Counted from the first letter of the stretch, positions 17,552 to 27,488 are shown. The stretch is 44,294 nt of DNA from a bacterium (GCA_021788015.1 JAJYLD010000002.1:90739-135032), one strand, 5' to 3'. Notes: a model not told the origin generated them from the sequence alone. Translations and numbers: made by a program.

Positions 17552-19034
17552 AAAGATGCCCATGCCTTCCAAATCCCTTAAAATTGTTTCTGTTTCAAGC
17601 GAAGTGGCGCCGTTTTCGAAAACCGGCGGTCTTGGCGATGTGGCCAGAAGCCTTCCCAAGGCCCTAAAAAGATTGGGGCAAGACATAATTGTCGTCACCC
17701 CGCTTTATGAAAAAATAATTGATAAAAACGAATACGATTTAAAATTGATTTTTAAAGATGTCTATTTAAAAATCAACCAAAAAGAATCGGTCAAAATAAA
17801 TTTTTGGAAGGGGTACATGATGAAGGGGCTACCGATTTATTTTGTAGAAAACGCGAAATATTTTTCCCGTCGAAAAAGTTTATACGGTTCCGAACATGAA
17901 AACGCCCGTTTTTTGGTTTTCAATCTCGCCGCCCTAAAATTGATCTCCCTTTTAAAATTCGAGGCCGATATTGTTCATTGCCACGATTGGCAAACCGGGT
18001 TAATTCCTTATTTTTTAAAAAATAATTTTCGTGATTCTCAAACTTTGCGCAAAACGAAATCGATTTTTACCATTCATAATTTGGTCTTTCAGCTCGGACA
18101 TAATTGGTGGGAAATTCCGCCTTCAAAAAAAGATTACGGAAAAAAATCTTTGCCTTTAATTTCTGATCCGGGCATCGAATACGTCAATTTCGCCAAACGA
18201 GGCATTCTTTACGCCGACGCGGTTAATACTGTAAGTGAGCAATATCGCGAAGAAATTTTAACAAAAAATTTCGGTCAAGATTTGCAGCGCATTTTAAAAA
18301 ATCGAGAAAAAAAAGTTTTTGGCATAATCAACGGCATTGATTATAATGACTATAACCCGCGAAAAGACAAAGCGCTTTTTAAGAATTATGATTACAAAAA
18401 AACGCGCAGAAAAAGAGCCAACAAAGAGCGTTTGCAAAGTTTGCTCAAACTAAAAACGGACGGCGACATTCCCGTTTTAGCGATGACTTCCCGCGTCACT
18501 TTTCAAAAAGGATTCGAATTGATTACGAAGATTTTGGAACCGTTGTTAAATCAAAACCTTGAAATTATCGTCATGGGCGACGGCGATAAAAAATATATAA
18601 ATGAAGTAAAAAAAATCGGGAAAAAATATCCGGAAAAAATCGTCTGGGTTCCCTTTTCTGAAAACGAAAACATGGAAACATTAATTTACGCCGGTGCCGA
18701 TATTTTTCTTTTACCCTCCCATCACGAGCCCTGCGGCATAAATCAGCTTATCGCTATGCGTTACGGTTGCATCCCGGTCGTAAGGAGTGTCGGCGGCCTG
18801 TTTAATACCGTTGAGAATTATGATCCGCAAAACAACAAGGGGACCGGCTTCAATTTTAACGGCTTTGATATTTTTTCTTTATACGCAAGCGTGGTTCGCG
18901 CCTTGGAAATGTACAAACATAAAAAAATTTGGCGCGACTTAATGATTAGAGCCATGAAAGAGGCGAACGGATGGGAAATCCCGGCCAAAAAATATTTAAC
19001 CTTGTTTAAAAAAACGATTAAAAATAAAATATAA
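17544..19034 (+). CDS. glgA: Glycogen synthase (GT5), paralog 1
   Basis: SSEVAPFSKTGGLGDVARSLPKALKRLGQDIIVVTPLY...; SHHEPCGINQLIAMRYGCIPVVRSVGGL. Confidence 0.92.
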   Translation: MPRKMPMPSKSLKIVSVSSEVAPFSKTGGLGDVARSLPKALKRLGQDIIVVTPLYEKIIDKNEYDLKLIFKDVYLKINQKESVKINFWKGYMMKGLPIYFVENAKYFSRRKSLYGSEHENARFLVFNLAALKLISLLKFEADIVHCHDWQTGLIPYFLKNNFRDSQTLRKTKSIFTIHNLVFQLGHNWWEIPPSKKDYGKKSLPLISDPGIEYVNFAKRGILYADAVNTVSEQYREEILTKNFGQDLQRILKNREKKVFGIINGIDYNDYNPRKDKALFKNYDYKKTRRKRANKERLQSLLKLKTDGDIPVLAMTSRVTFQKGFELITKILEPLLNQNLEIIVMGDGDKKYINEVKKIGKKYPEKIVWVPFSENENMETLIYAGADIFLLPSHHEPCGINQLIAMRYGCIPVVRSVGGLFNTVENYDPQNNKGTGFNFNGFDIFSLYASVVRALEMYKHKKIWRDLMIRAMKEANGWEIPAKKYLTLFKKTIKNKI

Positions 19035-19106
19035 ATCGCGTATCCCTATATTTCGTATCGCGCGCCCGAAAACGATGCGCGATATGCGCTATGCGATATG
19101 TGATAT

Positions 19107-20267
19107 GTGACGATGCTTTGGATAAATTTTTTGCATATTTATCAGCCGGCCAATTCGGAAAACCGACAAATAAAAGAAGCGGCGGAAAAAAGCTATGCTC
19201 GCCTGGTTCGGGCTTTGAAAAAAAATTCACGCATCAAATTTACTTTAAACGTTACGGGGTGCTTGTTGGTTCGGCTTGAAGAACTTGGTTTTAAAGAATT
19301 GATCAATCGGATAAGAGCGCTTTCCGAACGCGGACAAATTGAATTGGTCGGCTCGGCCATGTACCATCCACTCTTGCCTTTGATTCCGGAAAAAGAAATT
19401 ATGAAGCAAATCCAAGAAAACGAAAAGGTTTTAAAAAAATATTTTCCCAAAATAAAATTAAACGGATTTTTTCTTCCCGAAATGGCTTATAATGAAAAAG
19501 TGGGCCGAATCATTAAAAAATCGGGTTACAAATGGATAATTCTTGATGAAGTTTCTTATAACGGTAAGTTGGGTCAAGTTGATTTTAATAAAGTTTATAA
19601 AACCAAAAATGATTTAAAAATTATTTTTCGTTCACGAAAATTTTCGCAGATATATCTACCCGACCATAAAAGTATTCTCAAAGAAAAACTTGTAATCACT
19701 GCTACTGACGGCGAACTGTACGGATTGAGACATATTGATCCGACCGGTGAGTTTGAAAAATTTTTAAAAGAACAAAGTCTTAAAACCCAAACCGTTTCCG
19801 AATTTATTAACTCGAAAAAAAGTTCAACAAAAATAAATCCTTTGGCGGCAAGCTGGGAGACAACAGAAAAAGAAGTGAAAAAAAATCCTTTCGCCCTTTG
19901 GCAAAACAAGAACAATAAAATTCAAAAAAATTTATGGTTATTGAGCGGGCTTGCTTACGATACGGTGGAAAAATTTAAACAAGACAAAAAGTACGAATGG
20001 GCGCGCTGGCATTTGGACAGAGGTTTGGCGAGTTGCACGTTCTGGTGGGCGAGTGGCCGGGACTTCCACAAAGTTTTTGGCCCCGTGTCTTGGGGTCCCG
20101 ATGAAATCGAACGCGGCGTAAACGAACTGATTCGCGCCATCCGCAGCCTGGATGATAAAAAAACAAAAACGATAAAATTAAAAGCGGAAAAATTACATGC
20201 AAAAATCCGGCAGATGATTTGGGAGGAACATTGGAAAAAATATTGGAAACGGGACGAATCCCGTTAG
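19107..20267 (+). CDS. Glycoside hydrolase family 57-like protein
   Basis: WINFLHIYQPA N-terminus; GFFLPEMAYNEKVGRIIKKSGYKWIILDE; ITATDGELYGLRH; 386 aa. Confidence 0.85.
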   Translation: MTMLWINFLHIYQPANSENRQIKEAAEKSYARLVRALKKNSRIKFTLNVTGCLLVRLEELGFKELINRIRALSERGQIELVGSAMYHPLLPLIPEKEIMKQIQENEKVLKKYFPKIKLNGFFLPEMAYNEKVGRIIKKSGYKWIILDEVSYNGKLGQVDFNKVYKTKNDLKIIFRSRKFSQIYLPDHKSILKEKLVITATDGELYGLRHIDPTGEFEKFLKEQSLKTQTVSEFINSKKSSTKINPLAASWETTEKEVKKNPFALWQNKNNKIQKNLWLLSGLAYDTVEKFKQDKKYEWARWHLDRGLASCTFWWASGRDFHKVFGPVSWGPDEIERGVNELIRAIRSLDDKKTKTIKLKAEKLHAKIRQMIWEEHWKKYWKRDESR

Positions 20268-20377
20268 AAGCCGCGATAGCTCCACGGCACGACTGAATAT
20301 AAAAATTTTTATAATAAACAGCTTGCGTATTATACAAAATCAAGATTTCTTTAATCGCGATCTGCTTCTAAACGGGG

Positions 20378-21415
20378 ATGAATAAAATTTTAAATTTACT
20401 TGACGAAAAATACGTTTTTTCCTTTTTTAAGAAAGAGCTTTTACCGTTTTATCCGAGCTTTGTCGGAATTAAAAAAATAAAAATCAAGCCGCACAAAAAA
20501 TATATCTGGGCCGATACTTATCATGTCGTTTTTGAATTCGAAACCAGTTTTATCACCAAAGAAAATAAAATAAAAAATTTGTCGATTTTCTGTTCCGCCC
20601 ATTCCAACGAACCCAGAAAAAATTTTTTTGATGGCCTCAAATTTTTATGGGACAACAATTTCGGCAAGGGCGAACTTACCGCGCCGCGTCCTCTTTTTTA
20701 TTCCGAACTCTTTAACGCCGTTTTCTATCGAGGTATTACGGGCGAAAACCTCCTTTATTATATCAGTAAAAAAAATTTTTCCGAAATTGAAACCATTACG
20801 GTAAAAATCGCCAAATGGCTCTACAAGCTGCACTCCTTGCCGGTCGAAAAAGCAAAAAATTTTAATTCGGAAAACAGTTGTATCAGAACCGTCCTGCCGG
20901 GAGTGGACTTCATTTTAAACAGAGTTCAAAACGATTATCCAGATTTATACGATATTTGCAAAAAGATTTATTCCGTTCTTATGGAGAAAGAAGATTTTTT
21001 TTCAAATCACGCAAAAAATATTCGGCTTATCCATGGCGACGCTCATCCGGAAAACTTTATAAAAATCAGCGAACGAAAACTGGGGGCCATTGATTTTACC
21101 GATCTCTGTTTGGCCGATTTCGCTCGCGACCTTGGCTCCTTTATGCAACAACTCGATTACATGCTCAAAAAACATTTGGGCGATGATAAAGATTATATTG
21201 AAAAAATAAAATCGCTTTTCTTAAATGCTTATTTAAAAGAGTCGACCCTTGAACTTACAACGGATTTGGATGAACGAATTAAAACTTATTATAATTTTAC
21301 GGCCATGCGTACGGCCACTCTCTATTTAATCAGAGACGAACCGAGCCCGGAAAAGGCGAAAACACTGCTTGCGCAAATTTCTTCAAACCTTAAAATCGAC
21401 AATATTCTTGTTTAA
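20378..21415 (+). CDS. APH-fold phosphotransferase/kinase
   Basis: RLIHGDAHPENFIKISERKLGAIDFTDLCLADFARDLGSFM, aminoglycoside-phosphotransferase catalytic and metal-binding motifs. Confidence 0.8.
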   Translation: MNKILNLLDEKYVFSFFKKELLPFYPSFVGIKKIKIKPHKKYIWADTYHVVFEFETSFITKENKIKNLSIFCSAHSNEPRKNFFDGLKFLWDNNFGKGELTAPRPLFYSELFNAVFYRGITGENLLYYISKKNFSEIETITVKIAKWLYKLHSLPVEKAKNFNSENSCIRTVLPGVDFILNRVQNDYPDLYDICKKIYSVLMEKEDFFSNHAKNIRLIHGDAHPENFIKISERKLGAIDFTDLCLADFARDLGSFMQQLDYMLKKHLGDDKDYIEKIKSLFLNAYLKESTLELTTDLDERIKTYYNFTAMRTATLYLIRDEPSPEKAKTLLAQISSNLKIDNILV

Positions 21416-21497
21416 TGTTTCTAATATAAAAAGAATTAAATAATTATTTTTTAACATCGACGTTTTGCGGTAAAAATTTAATTTTAAAATTAAAACA

Positions 21498-22352
21498 ATG
21501 TTAATCGATCTACAACTACATTCGACTTATTCCGACGGCTACTTAACTCCTTCGGAGGTCGCCGGGTTTATCGCCGGTCAAAAAATTAAAGTCGCCGCCT
21601 TGACCGACCACAACACGGTGGGCGGAGTCGATGAGTTTAAAAACGCTTGCAAAAAATTAAAAATCAAGGCTATCCCCGGAATGGAGCTTTACGTTAAATT
21701 GAGACATAAAAGATTCAATTTACTTTGGTTCAATTTTAACCACAAGGACCCGGAATTGCATAAGCTTTTGCGCGAAAGCCAATCGCGCAGACGGGCAAGG
21801 GTAAGAAAAATTTTAAAAAAACTTAAAGCGAAAAATTATAAAGTGGATATCAATAAAATTTTAGATTCGTTTAACCATTATATCCCCATAAATCATTTGG
21901 TCGACGAACTTTGGTTAAACAACAGAACAAGAATAAAAAAAGAGTTACACAACAACTTCCCGCGCGAAGACGAAATGATACGGGAGTATTTTTATAACAA
22001 AAAAATCGGTATGCTTCATGAGAGTTATATAAACATTGAAAGAATAATCAAATTAAGAAAAAAAATTGGCGGCCAACTGATTTTAAACCATCCGGGGAAA
22101 CACAATCAATTACAAAAAGAGTTTCTGGAAAAATTGAAAAAGATGGGTATTGACGGTCTTGAACTTTTGTCGCCGCATCATTCATACGGCGCCGTTATGT
22201 ATGCCCAGTTTATTGCCGACAAATTAAAATTCATTACGACCGGCGGATCGGATTTTCATCGTTTCGAGGGGAATGGATATCTTCTGCAAAAAGCTCATGA
22301 TTATTTTAAAATTGACTCAAAATTTTTAAAATCGGAAGAAATTATAAACTAG
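21498..22352 (+). CDS. PHP-domain phosphoesterase
   Basis: MLIDLQLHSTYSDGYLTPSEVAGFIAGQKIKVAALTDHNTVGGVDEF; later LNHPGKH and TTGGSDFHRFEG. Confidence 0.87.
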   Translation: MLIDLQLHSTYSDGYLTPSEVAGFIAGQKIKVAALTDHNTVGGVDEFKNACKKLKIKAIPGMELYVKLRHKRFNLLWFNFNHKDPELHKLLRESQSRRRARVRKILKKLKAKNYKVDINKILDSFNHYIPINHLVDELWLNNRTRIKKELHNNFPREDEMIREYFYNKKIGMLHESYINIERIIKLRKKIGGQLILNHPGKHNQLQKEFLEKLKKMGIDGLELLSPHHSYGAVMYAQFIADKLKFITTGGSDFHRFEGNGYLLQKAHDYFKIDSKFLKSEEIIN

Positions 22353-22353
22353 T

Positions 22354-22941
22354 ATGGCTGTTGATACTCGCATCTACGACAATAGATTCTTTAAAAACAC
22401 AAAAAAACTGGAATCCGCTTCGGCTAAGGAGACGGCTGAAATTATTTTAAACAACTTTTATTCCAAATCAATAATAGACATAGGCTGCGGAGCCGGCATT
22501 TATTTAAAAGAATTTGAGAAGCGCGGAATTGAAGTTTTGGGTGTTGACGGTTCTCCTGCCGCCATGGAAGAATCTGAAATCAAAAACAAAATAGTTTTGC
22601 ACGATCTTTGCAAGCCGTTTAATCTAAAAAGAAAATTTGACTTATGCTTATGTTTCGAAGTGGCCGAACACTTGCCACCTTCTTGTTCCGAGACTTTAAT
22701 TCAAACTTTAATCAATTTATCAGATAAGATTGTCTTTACGGCGGCCACTCCCGGACAAGGCCCGGCAAGCATCGGCCATATCAACGAACAGTCTCATATT
22801 TTTTGGATAAAAATGTTTAGACAGCGTAATTTTCGCTATGAAAGAAAATTGTCTTATGAAATAAGAAATAGCTTGGCCAAAAAAGACGTAGTATGGTGGA
22901 TTGTAAAAAATTTAATGGTGTTTGCTAATGAAAAACAATAA
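22354..22941 (+). CDS. Class I SAM-dependent methyltransferase
   Basis: SIIDIGCGAGIYLKEFEKRGIEVLGVDGSPAAMEES; LCLCFEVAEHLPP. Confidence 0.82.
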   Translation: MAVDTRIYDNRFFKNTKKLESASAKETAEIILNNFYSKSIIDIGCGAGIYLKEFEKRGIEVLGVDGSPAAMEESEIKNKIVLHDLCKPFNLKRKFDLCLCFEVAEHLPPSCSETLIQTLINLSDKIVFTAATPGQGPASIGHINEQSHIFWIKMFRQRNFRYERKLSYEIRNSLAKKDVVWWIVKNLMVFANEKQ

Positions 22942-24373
22942 TTTAAAAATTTTATTCTTGTCTGCCGAAGTCACGCCCATTGCAAAAGTGGGCGGTCTTG
23001 GCGATGTCGCCGGCGCCCTGCCAAAGGAATTAAAAACACTAGGCATTGATGTCAGGATTTGTCTGCCTTTTTATGGCTTTATCGATAAGAAAATTTTAAA
23101 GGCAAAAAAAATAAAATCCATTTTGGTTCCTATAGATTCTAAAAAGGAAAAGGCGGAAATTTTTGAAACCGTTCTCCCGAATTCATCCGTTCCCGTTTAT
23201 TTGATTAAACACAAATTTTTTAATCCAGACGAAATTTACTTGACTGAACGTTCCCAAAAAGAAAATAATTATATGCGCGGCCTTACCGATATTGTCCGTT
23301 TCTCTTTTTTTTCACGCGCCTGCATAGAACTTATAAAAACAACCGGCTTTCACCCAAGCATAATCCACGCTAACGACTGGCACACGGGATTAATCGGCGA
23401 TATTTTAAAAACCTTGAAACAAAAAGAAACGAAATTAAAAAAAATAAAAACTATTTACACAATCCACAATTTGGCGAACCAAGGCATTTCCGACCCAAAC
23501 ATCGTTAAATTGTCAAAAATTAACTCTCACCTGAAAAACGTCAGAAACGACCTAAAAAACGGAGATTTGAATTTCATGGTGCAAGGAGTGTTAAGCTCGG
23601 ATTTGGTAAATACGGTAAGCCCGACTTACGCCAAAGAAATTTTAACTCATAATTATGGCGCTGGCCTTGAAAAAGTTTTAATTTTAAAAAAGAAGAGTCT
23701 TTATGGAATTTTGAACGGTATCGATATCGATTTTTACAATCCGGAAAAAGACAAAATGATTCCGGCGAACTTTTCAAAATTCAATTTAAACGTCAAAGAA
23801 AAAAATAAACGTATTTTGGAAAAAAAACTGGGTTTCACAAAAAACAATTTACCTCTCGTCGCTTTTGTTTCCCGTTTTGTTTGGCAAAAAGGAGTTGATT
23901 TGATTAATGAAAATTTCGCCAACCTAAATTGCCGCTTTGTTTTTCTCGGTACGGGCGAAAAAAAATACGAACGGCATTTAAAAAATTTTGAAAAAAAATT
24001 TCCAAAAAAATTTCGCACCATAGTTCGTTTTGACGAAAAACTGGCGCATGAAATCTATGCCGGCGCCGACATGTTTTTGGTGCCTTCCCGTTTCGAGCCT
24101 TGCGGCTTGACACAAATGATCTCCATGCGCTATGGCGCCGTTCCGATTGTCCGAGCAACCGGCGGACTAAAAGACACAGTAAACGGCAAAAACGGTTTTG
24201 TATTTAAAAAATTCGATTCGAAGGATTTTTATAAAACGATTGAATCGGCGATTAAAGTTTTCCAAAGTAAAAGTCAGTGGCAAAAACTGCAGCTCAATGG
24301 AATGAAAAAAGATTTTTCATGGAAAAAACCCGCCAGGAAATATTTAAACCTTTATAATAAATTAATTTCATAA
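22922..24373 (+). CDS. glgA: Glycogen synthase (GT5), paralog 2
   Basis: LSAEVTPIAKVGGLGDVAGALPKELKTLGIDVRICLPFYG; SRFEPCGLTQMISMRYGAVPIVRATGGLKDTV. Confidence 0.93.
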   Translation: MLMKNNNLKILFLSAEVTPIAKVGGLGDVAGALPKELKTLGIDVRICLPFYGFIDKKILKAKKIKSILVPIDSKKEKAEIFETVLPNSSVPVYLIKHKFFNPDEIYLTERSQKENNYMRGLTDIVRFSFFSRACIELIKTTGFHPSIIHANDWHTGLIGDILKTLKQKETKLKKIKTIYTIHNLANQGISDPNIVKLSKINSHLKNVRNDLKNGDLNFMVQGVLSSDLVNTVSPTYAKEILTHNYGAGLEKVLILKKKSLYGILNGIDIDFYNPEKDKMIPANFSKFNLNVKEKNKRILEKKLGFTKNNLPLVAFVSRFVWQKGVDLINENFANLNCRFVFLGTGEKKYERHLKNFEKKFPKKFRTIVRFDEKLAHEIYAGADMFLVPSRFEPCGLTQMISMRYGAVPIVRATGGLKDTVNGKNGFVFKKFDSKDFYKTIESAIKVFQSKSQWQKLQLNGMKKDFSWKKPARKYLNLYNKLIS

Positions 24374-24443
24374 AATTGCTAAATTGTCAGACGATGAAAA
24401 CGTCAAAAAATCATCCGACAATTTGACAATTTGACTATTTAAC

Positions 24444-25394
24444 ATGTTTGACACAATTATTATCGGCGCCGGTCCGGCCGGTATGGCCGCGGCCATTTAT
24501 GCGGCAAGACGCGAAATGAAAACCTTGATAATCGCCAAAGAAATCGGCGGTCAAGTTGCGCTTGCGTCAGAAATAGAAAATTACCCGGGCTTTAAATCAA
24601 TTAAAAATTTTGATCTTATCGACAAAATCAAGGAACAAGTTGAAGGATTGGGAGTTGAAATAAAAAACGACGAGGTAAAAAAAGTTGAAAAAAGAGAAAA
24701 TTTTATGCTTTATACGAACAAAGAACAGTTTGAAAGCAGAACTGTAATTCTTGCCATGGGGCTGGCTCCGCGCAGACTCGCTATACCCGGCGAAATAGAA
24801 TTAAACGGAAAAGGAGTTTCTTATTGTGCCAATTGCGACGGACCTTTGTATAAAAAGAAAACCGTTGCCATAATCGGCGGAGGTAACGCCGCCTTAGACG
24901 CTGCGGAAGTTATGTCAAAAATCGCGGCCAAGGTTTATTTAATCCATATTGCCGATAAATTTAACGCCTTTGAAGCCATTGTTGATGAGGTGCAAAAAAA
25001 ACCGAACATAGAAATTTTATTAACAAGCGAAACAAAAGAAATTATTGGTGAAAACCGGGTTGAAAAAATTAAAATCTTAAACAAAAGCACAAACGAATTT
25101 CGCGAATTGCATGTTGACGGAGTTTTTATCGAAATCGGAAGAATCGCTCATACAGATCTTGTAGCCGATTTGGTGAACCGTGACGAACGCAATCAAATCA
25201 TTGTTGATGAAAAATGTAAAACTAACGCAGAAGGTATTTTTGCGGCTGGCGACACCATTCGAAGTGAATTTAAACAAATTACCATCGCTTCAGGGCAAGG
25301 GACAATTGCCGCTTTGGCCGCTTATCAATATTTACAATTACGCGCCGGTAAAAATGGAATTGTTTTGGATCGCAGCGTAAAAAAGAAAAATTGA
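24444..25394 (+). CDS. trxB: Thioredoxin reductase-like flavoprotein
   Basis: MFDTIIIGAGPAGMAAAIYAARREMKTLII; active-site SYCANCDGPLY; GGGNAALDAAE; C-terminal GIFAAGDTIRSEFKQITIASGQGTIAALAAYQYL. Confidence 0.9.
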   Translation: MFDTIIIGAGPAGMAAAIYAARREMKTLIIAKEIGGQVALASEIENYPGFKSIKNFDLIDKIKEQVEGLGVEIKNDEVKKVEKRENFMLYTNKEQFESRTVILAMGLAPRRLAIPGEIELNGKGVSYCANCDGPLYKKKTVAIIGGGNAALDAAEVMSKIAAKVYLIHIADKFNAFEAIVDEVQKKPNIEILLTSETKEIIGENRVEKIKILNKSTNEFRELHVDGVFIEIGRIAHTDLVADLVNRDERNQIIVDEKCKTNAEGIFAAGDTIRSEFKQITIASGQGTIAALAAYQYLQLRAGKNGIVLDRSVKKKN

Positions 25395-25993
25395 TGATTA
25401 CTTTCAAGTCGGAACAAAAGCTATTTTCAAAAAATTACAAATTGATAGGCGCCGTAGATGAAGCCGGTCGAGGCCCCTTGGCCGGGCCGGTTGTTGCCGC
25501 TTGTATTTTAATCCCGTGTTCTTTTAAAATCACAGGGGATTGGCGCAAAGTTAACGATTCAAAAAAATTATCCCCTAAAAATCGCGAACACCTCTTTAAG
25601 ATAATAACAAAAAACTTTGAATACGGAATTGGAATTTGCGATCACAAAACCATAGACAAATTAAACATTCACCATGCCAGCCTTCTTGCCATGAAACGAG
25701 CCATTAAAAGTTTAAACAAAAAGCCCGATATTTTGTTAATCGACGGTAAGTTCTCCGTCCGACGGATAGGAATTAAACAAAAAACCGTAATTCACGGCGA
25801 TGCCACCCTTTTTTCAATTGCTGCCGCTTCGATTTTAGCCAAAGTTACTCGGGATAAAATCATGAAAAAAATGCACGAACTTTATCCAGGATATAACTTT
25901 AACCAACATAAAGGATATTGTACAAAATCACATGTAGAAAAAATAAAAGAACTCGGCCGTTGCCCAATTCATAGAAAAAGTTTTTCCTTTTAA
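25391..25993 (+). CDS. rnhB: Ribonuclease HII
   Basis: LIGAVDEAGRGPLAGPVVAACILIP; VNDSKKLSPKNREHL; AAASILAKVTRDKIM. Confidence 0.95.
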   Translation: MMITFKSEQKLFSKNYKLIGAVDEAGRGPLAGPVVAACILIPCSFKITGDWRKVNDSKKLSPKNREHLFKIITKNFEYGIGICDHKTIDKLNIHHASLLAMKRAIKSLNKKPDILLIDGKFSVRRIGIKQKTVIHGDATLFSIAAASILAKVTRDKIMKKMHELYPGYNFNQHKGYCTKSHVEKIKELGRCPIHRKSFSF

Positions 25994-26055
25994 ACGCATC
26001 CTTGTGAATTAAAGTTTTTTATTTTATAATTAATTATATAATATTATTAAATAAT

Positions 26056-26607
26056 ATGTATTACTCGGGAGGAAACGCCTTAATAAACACAAATTTAATT
26101 ATTGCCAAAATAAAAATCGGCGAACGCATGAAGGTAGCGGATCTTGGTTGCGGCGCGTCTGGACATTTTGTTTTTCCTATATCTAAGGTTGTGGGAAAAA
26201 GAGGAAAAGTGTACGCAGTCGATATTTTAAAAACAATTTTGGAAAATATAAACAGAAGGGCAAAACAGGAAAATTTTGATAATATTGAAACTGTCTGGAC
26301 CGATTTGGAAGTTTTTGGAGCTACAAAAATAGAATCCGGCAGCCTTGACGTTGCCTTGCTTATAAACACCCTTTATCTTTCTCATAAAAAGGCGGAGATG
26401 CTACGAGAAGCAATTAGAATGTTAAAAAAAGATGGCAAATTATTGGTCGTTGAATGGGACAGAACTTCTTCCCCCTTTGGTCCGCCGTTGGATGATAGGG
26501 TTCAACCTGAATCAATAAAAATGGCCGCACCCAAATTAGGCCTAAAATTAGAAGACGAATTCGAGGCAGGTCAATACCATTACGGTTTGGTGTTTACAAA
26601 ATTATGA
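26056..26607 (+). CDS. SAM-dependent methyltransferase
   Basis: KVADLGCGASGHFVFPISKVVGKRGKVYAVDI; MLKKDGKLLVVEWDR. Confidence 0.82.
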   Translation: MYYSGGNALINTNLIIAKIKIGERMKVADLGCGASGHFVFPISKVVGKRGKVYAVDILKTILENINRRAKQENFDNIETVWTDLEVFGATKIESGSLDVALLINTLYLSHKKAEMLREAIRMLKKDGKLLVVEWDRTSSPFGPPLDDRVQPESIKMAAPKLGLKLEDEFEAGQYHYGLVFTKL

Positions 26608-26990
26608 ATATAAATTTGTTTAAATTAGGCTTCTGGTTTAATGTTAGAGCGGGCGAATTAACACCGCGCATAGAGCAGTCTTTAATGGCTTTTATTTTAA
26701 TATTAGCAATTTTGTTTATTGCTTTTATAAATTTAAAAAGAAAAAAAAGTATCTATGGCCGCTCTTACGGAAAAATCGCCTCTTTCTCAATTGTAAATTT
26801 TTTTATAGGCTTGCTGTTATTATTTTTTACTTACGAAACAACCCCTTTTCTTTCATCTCGTTTTTGGTTTGTTCTTTGGGTACTCGAAATGATTATTTGG
26901 ATTGTTTTTATATTTAAAAACTTTAAGAAAATTCCAGAAAAGAAAAAAAGGTTTGAAAAAGAAAAAGAATACAAAAAATACATTCCATAA
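26604..26990 (+). CDS. Hypothetical multi-TM protein
   Basis: 128 aa with three hydrophobic segments; overlaps the upstream stop. Confidence 0.65.
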   Translation: MNINLFKLGFWFNVRAGELTPRIEQSLMAFILILAILFIAFINLKRKKSIYGRSYGKIASFSIVNFFIGLLLLFFTYETTPFLSSRFWFVLWVLEMIIWIVFIFKNFKKIPEKKKRFEKEKEYKKYIP

Positions 26991-26998
26991 TTAACCAG

Positions 26999-27044
26999 CA
27001 GAAAACAAAAAACGCTTTTTTAAAAAAGCGTTTTTTGTTTTCTG
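26999..27044. terminator. Bidirectional intrinsic terminator, perfect 46-nt palindrome
   Basis: CAGAAAACAAAAAACGCTTTTTT / AAAAAAGCGTTTTTTGTTTTCTG. Confidence 0.85.
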
Positions 27045-27128
27045 ATCCTCCTAATTACATAAAAATTAATTTTCTACACAAGTTATACACTATTTATTAT
27101 TATGCTAAAATTAGTAAAAAATCTTTTT

Positions 27129-27196
27129 AAAGTCCACGTTTTTCTAGACTTTTCCACCCTGTCTTATTTTTTAAAGTCCACGTTTTTCTAGACTTT
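27129..27196. repeat. Two identical 24-nt direct repeats with internal hairpin, period 44
   Basis: aaagtccacgtttttctagacttt at 27129-27152 and 27173-27196. Confidence 0.85.
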
Positions 27197-27221
27197 AAAA
27201 AATATCTTTGAATTAATTATT

Positions 27222-27237
27222 TGTTCCACATGAAACC
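27222..27237. promoter_or_regulatory. parS: parS-like ParB-binding site
   Basis: TGTTCCACATGAAACC versus Bacillus-type parS TGTTCCACGTGAAACA, 14/16 by eye; about 3.4 kb from the dnaA start. Confidence 0.6.
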
Positions 27238-27388
27238 TTAAACTACTAAATTTTCAATACTCTTGCGTTCTAAATCTTTTACTCGTGCCAATCCTTATGC
27301 TTTAAACATTCTTTTGATCTTTGGTTACAAACACTAAAATAAATGTTTCTTTACCCAAAAAAAGGATTGCCAAATCTATATGCGGTTG

Positions 27389-27462
27389 TGGACCATAAGG
27401 GACTTGAACCCTTGGCCTCTTCCATGCCATGGAAGCGCTCTAGCCAACTGAGCTAATGGCCC
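27389..27462 (-). tRNA. tRNA-Ala(GGC)
   Basis: GGGCCAT/ATGGTCC acceptor; CTTCC-ATGGCAT-GGAAG anticodon arm; AAGGGTTCAAGTCCCTT T-arm. Confidence 0.92.
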
Positions 27463-27488
27463 ATTATTTTGCTAATATTTAATAAAAG

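Noticed and set aside
22354-26607. Two methyltransferases considered as a restriction-modification or defence system
   Set aside because: Both look like generic class I small-molecule methyltransferases without DNA-MTase motifs or a partner nuclease.
27129-27196. Possible minimal CRISPR (two 24-nt repeats, about 20-nt spacer)
   Set aside because: Only two units, spacer too short and T-rich, internal hairpin, no cas genes nearby.
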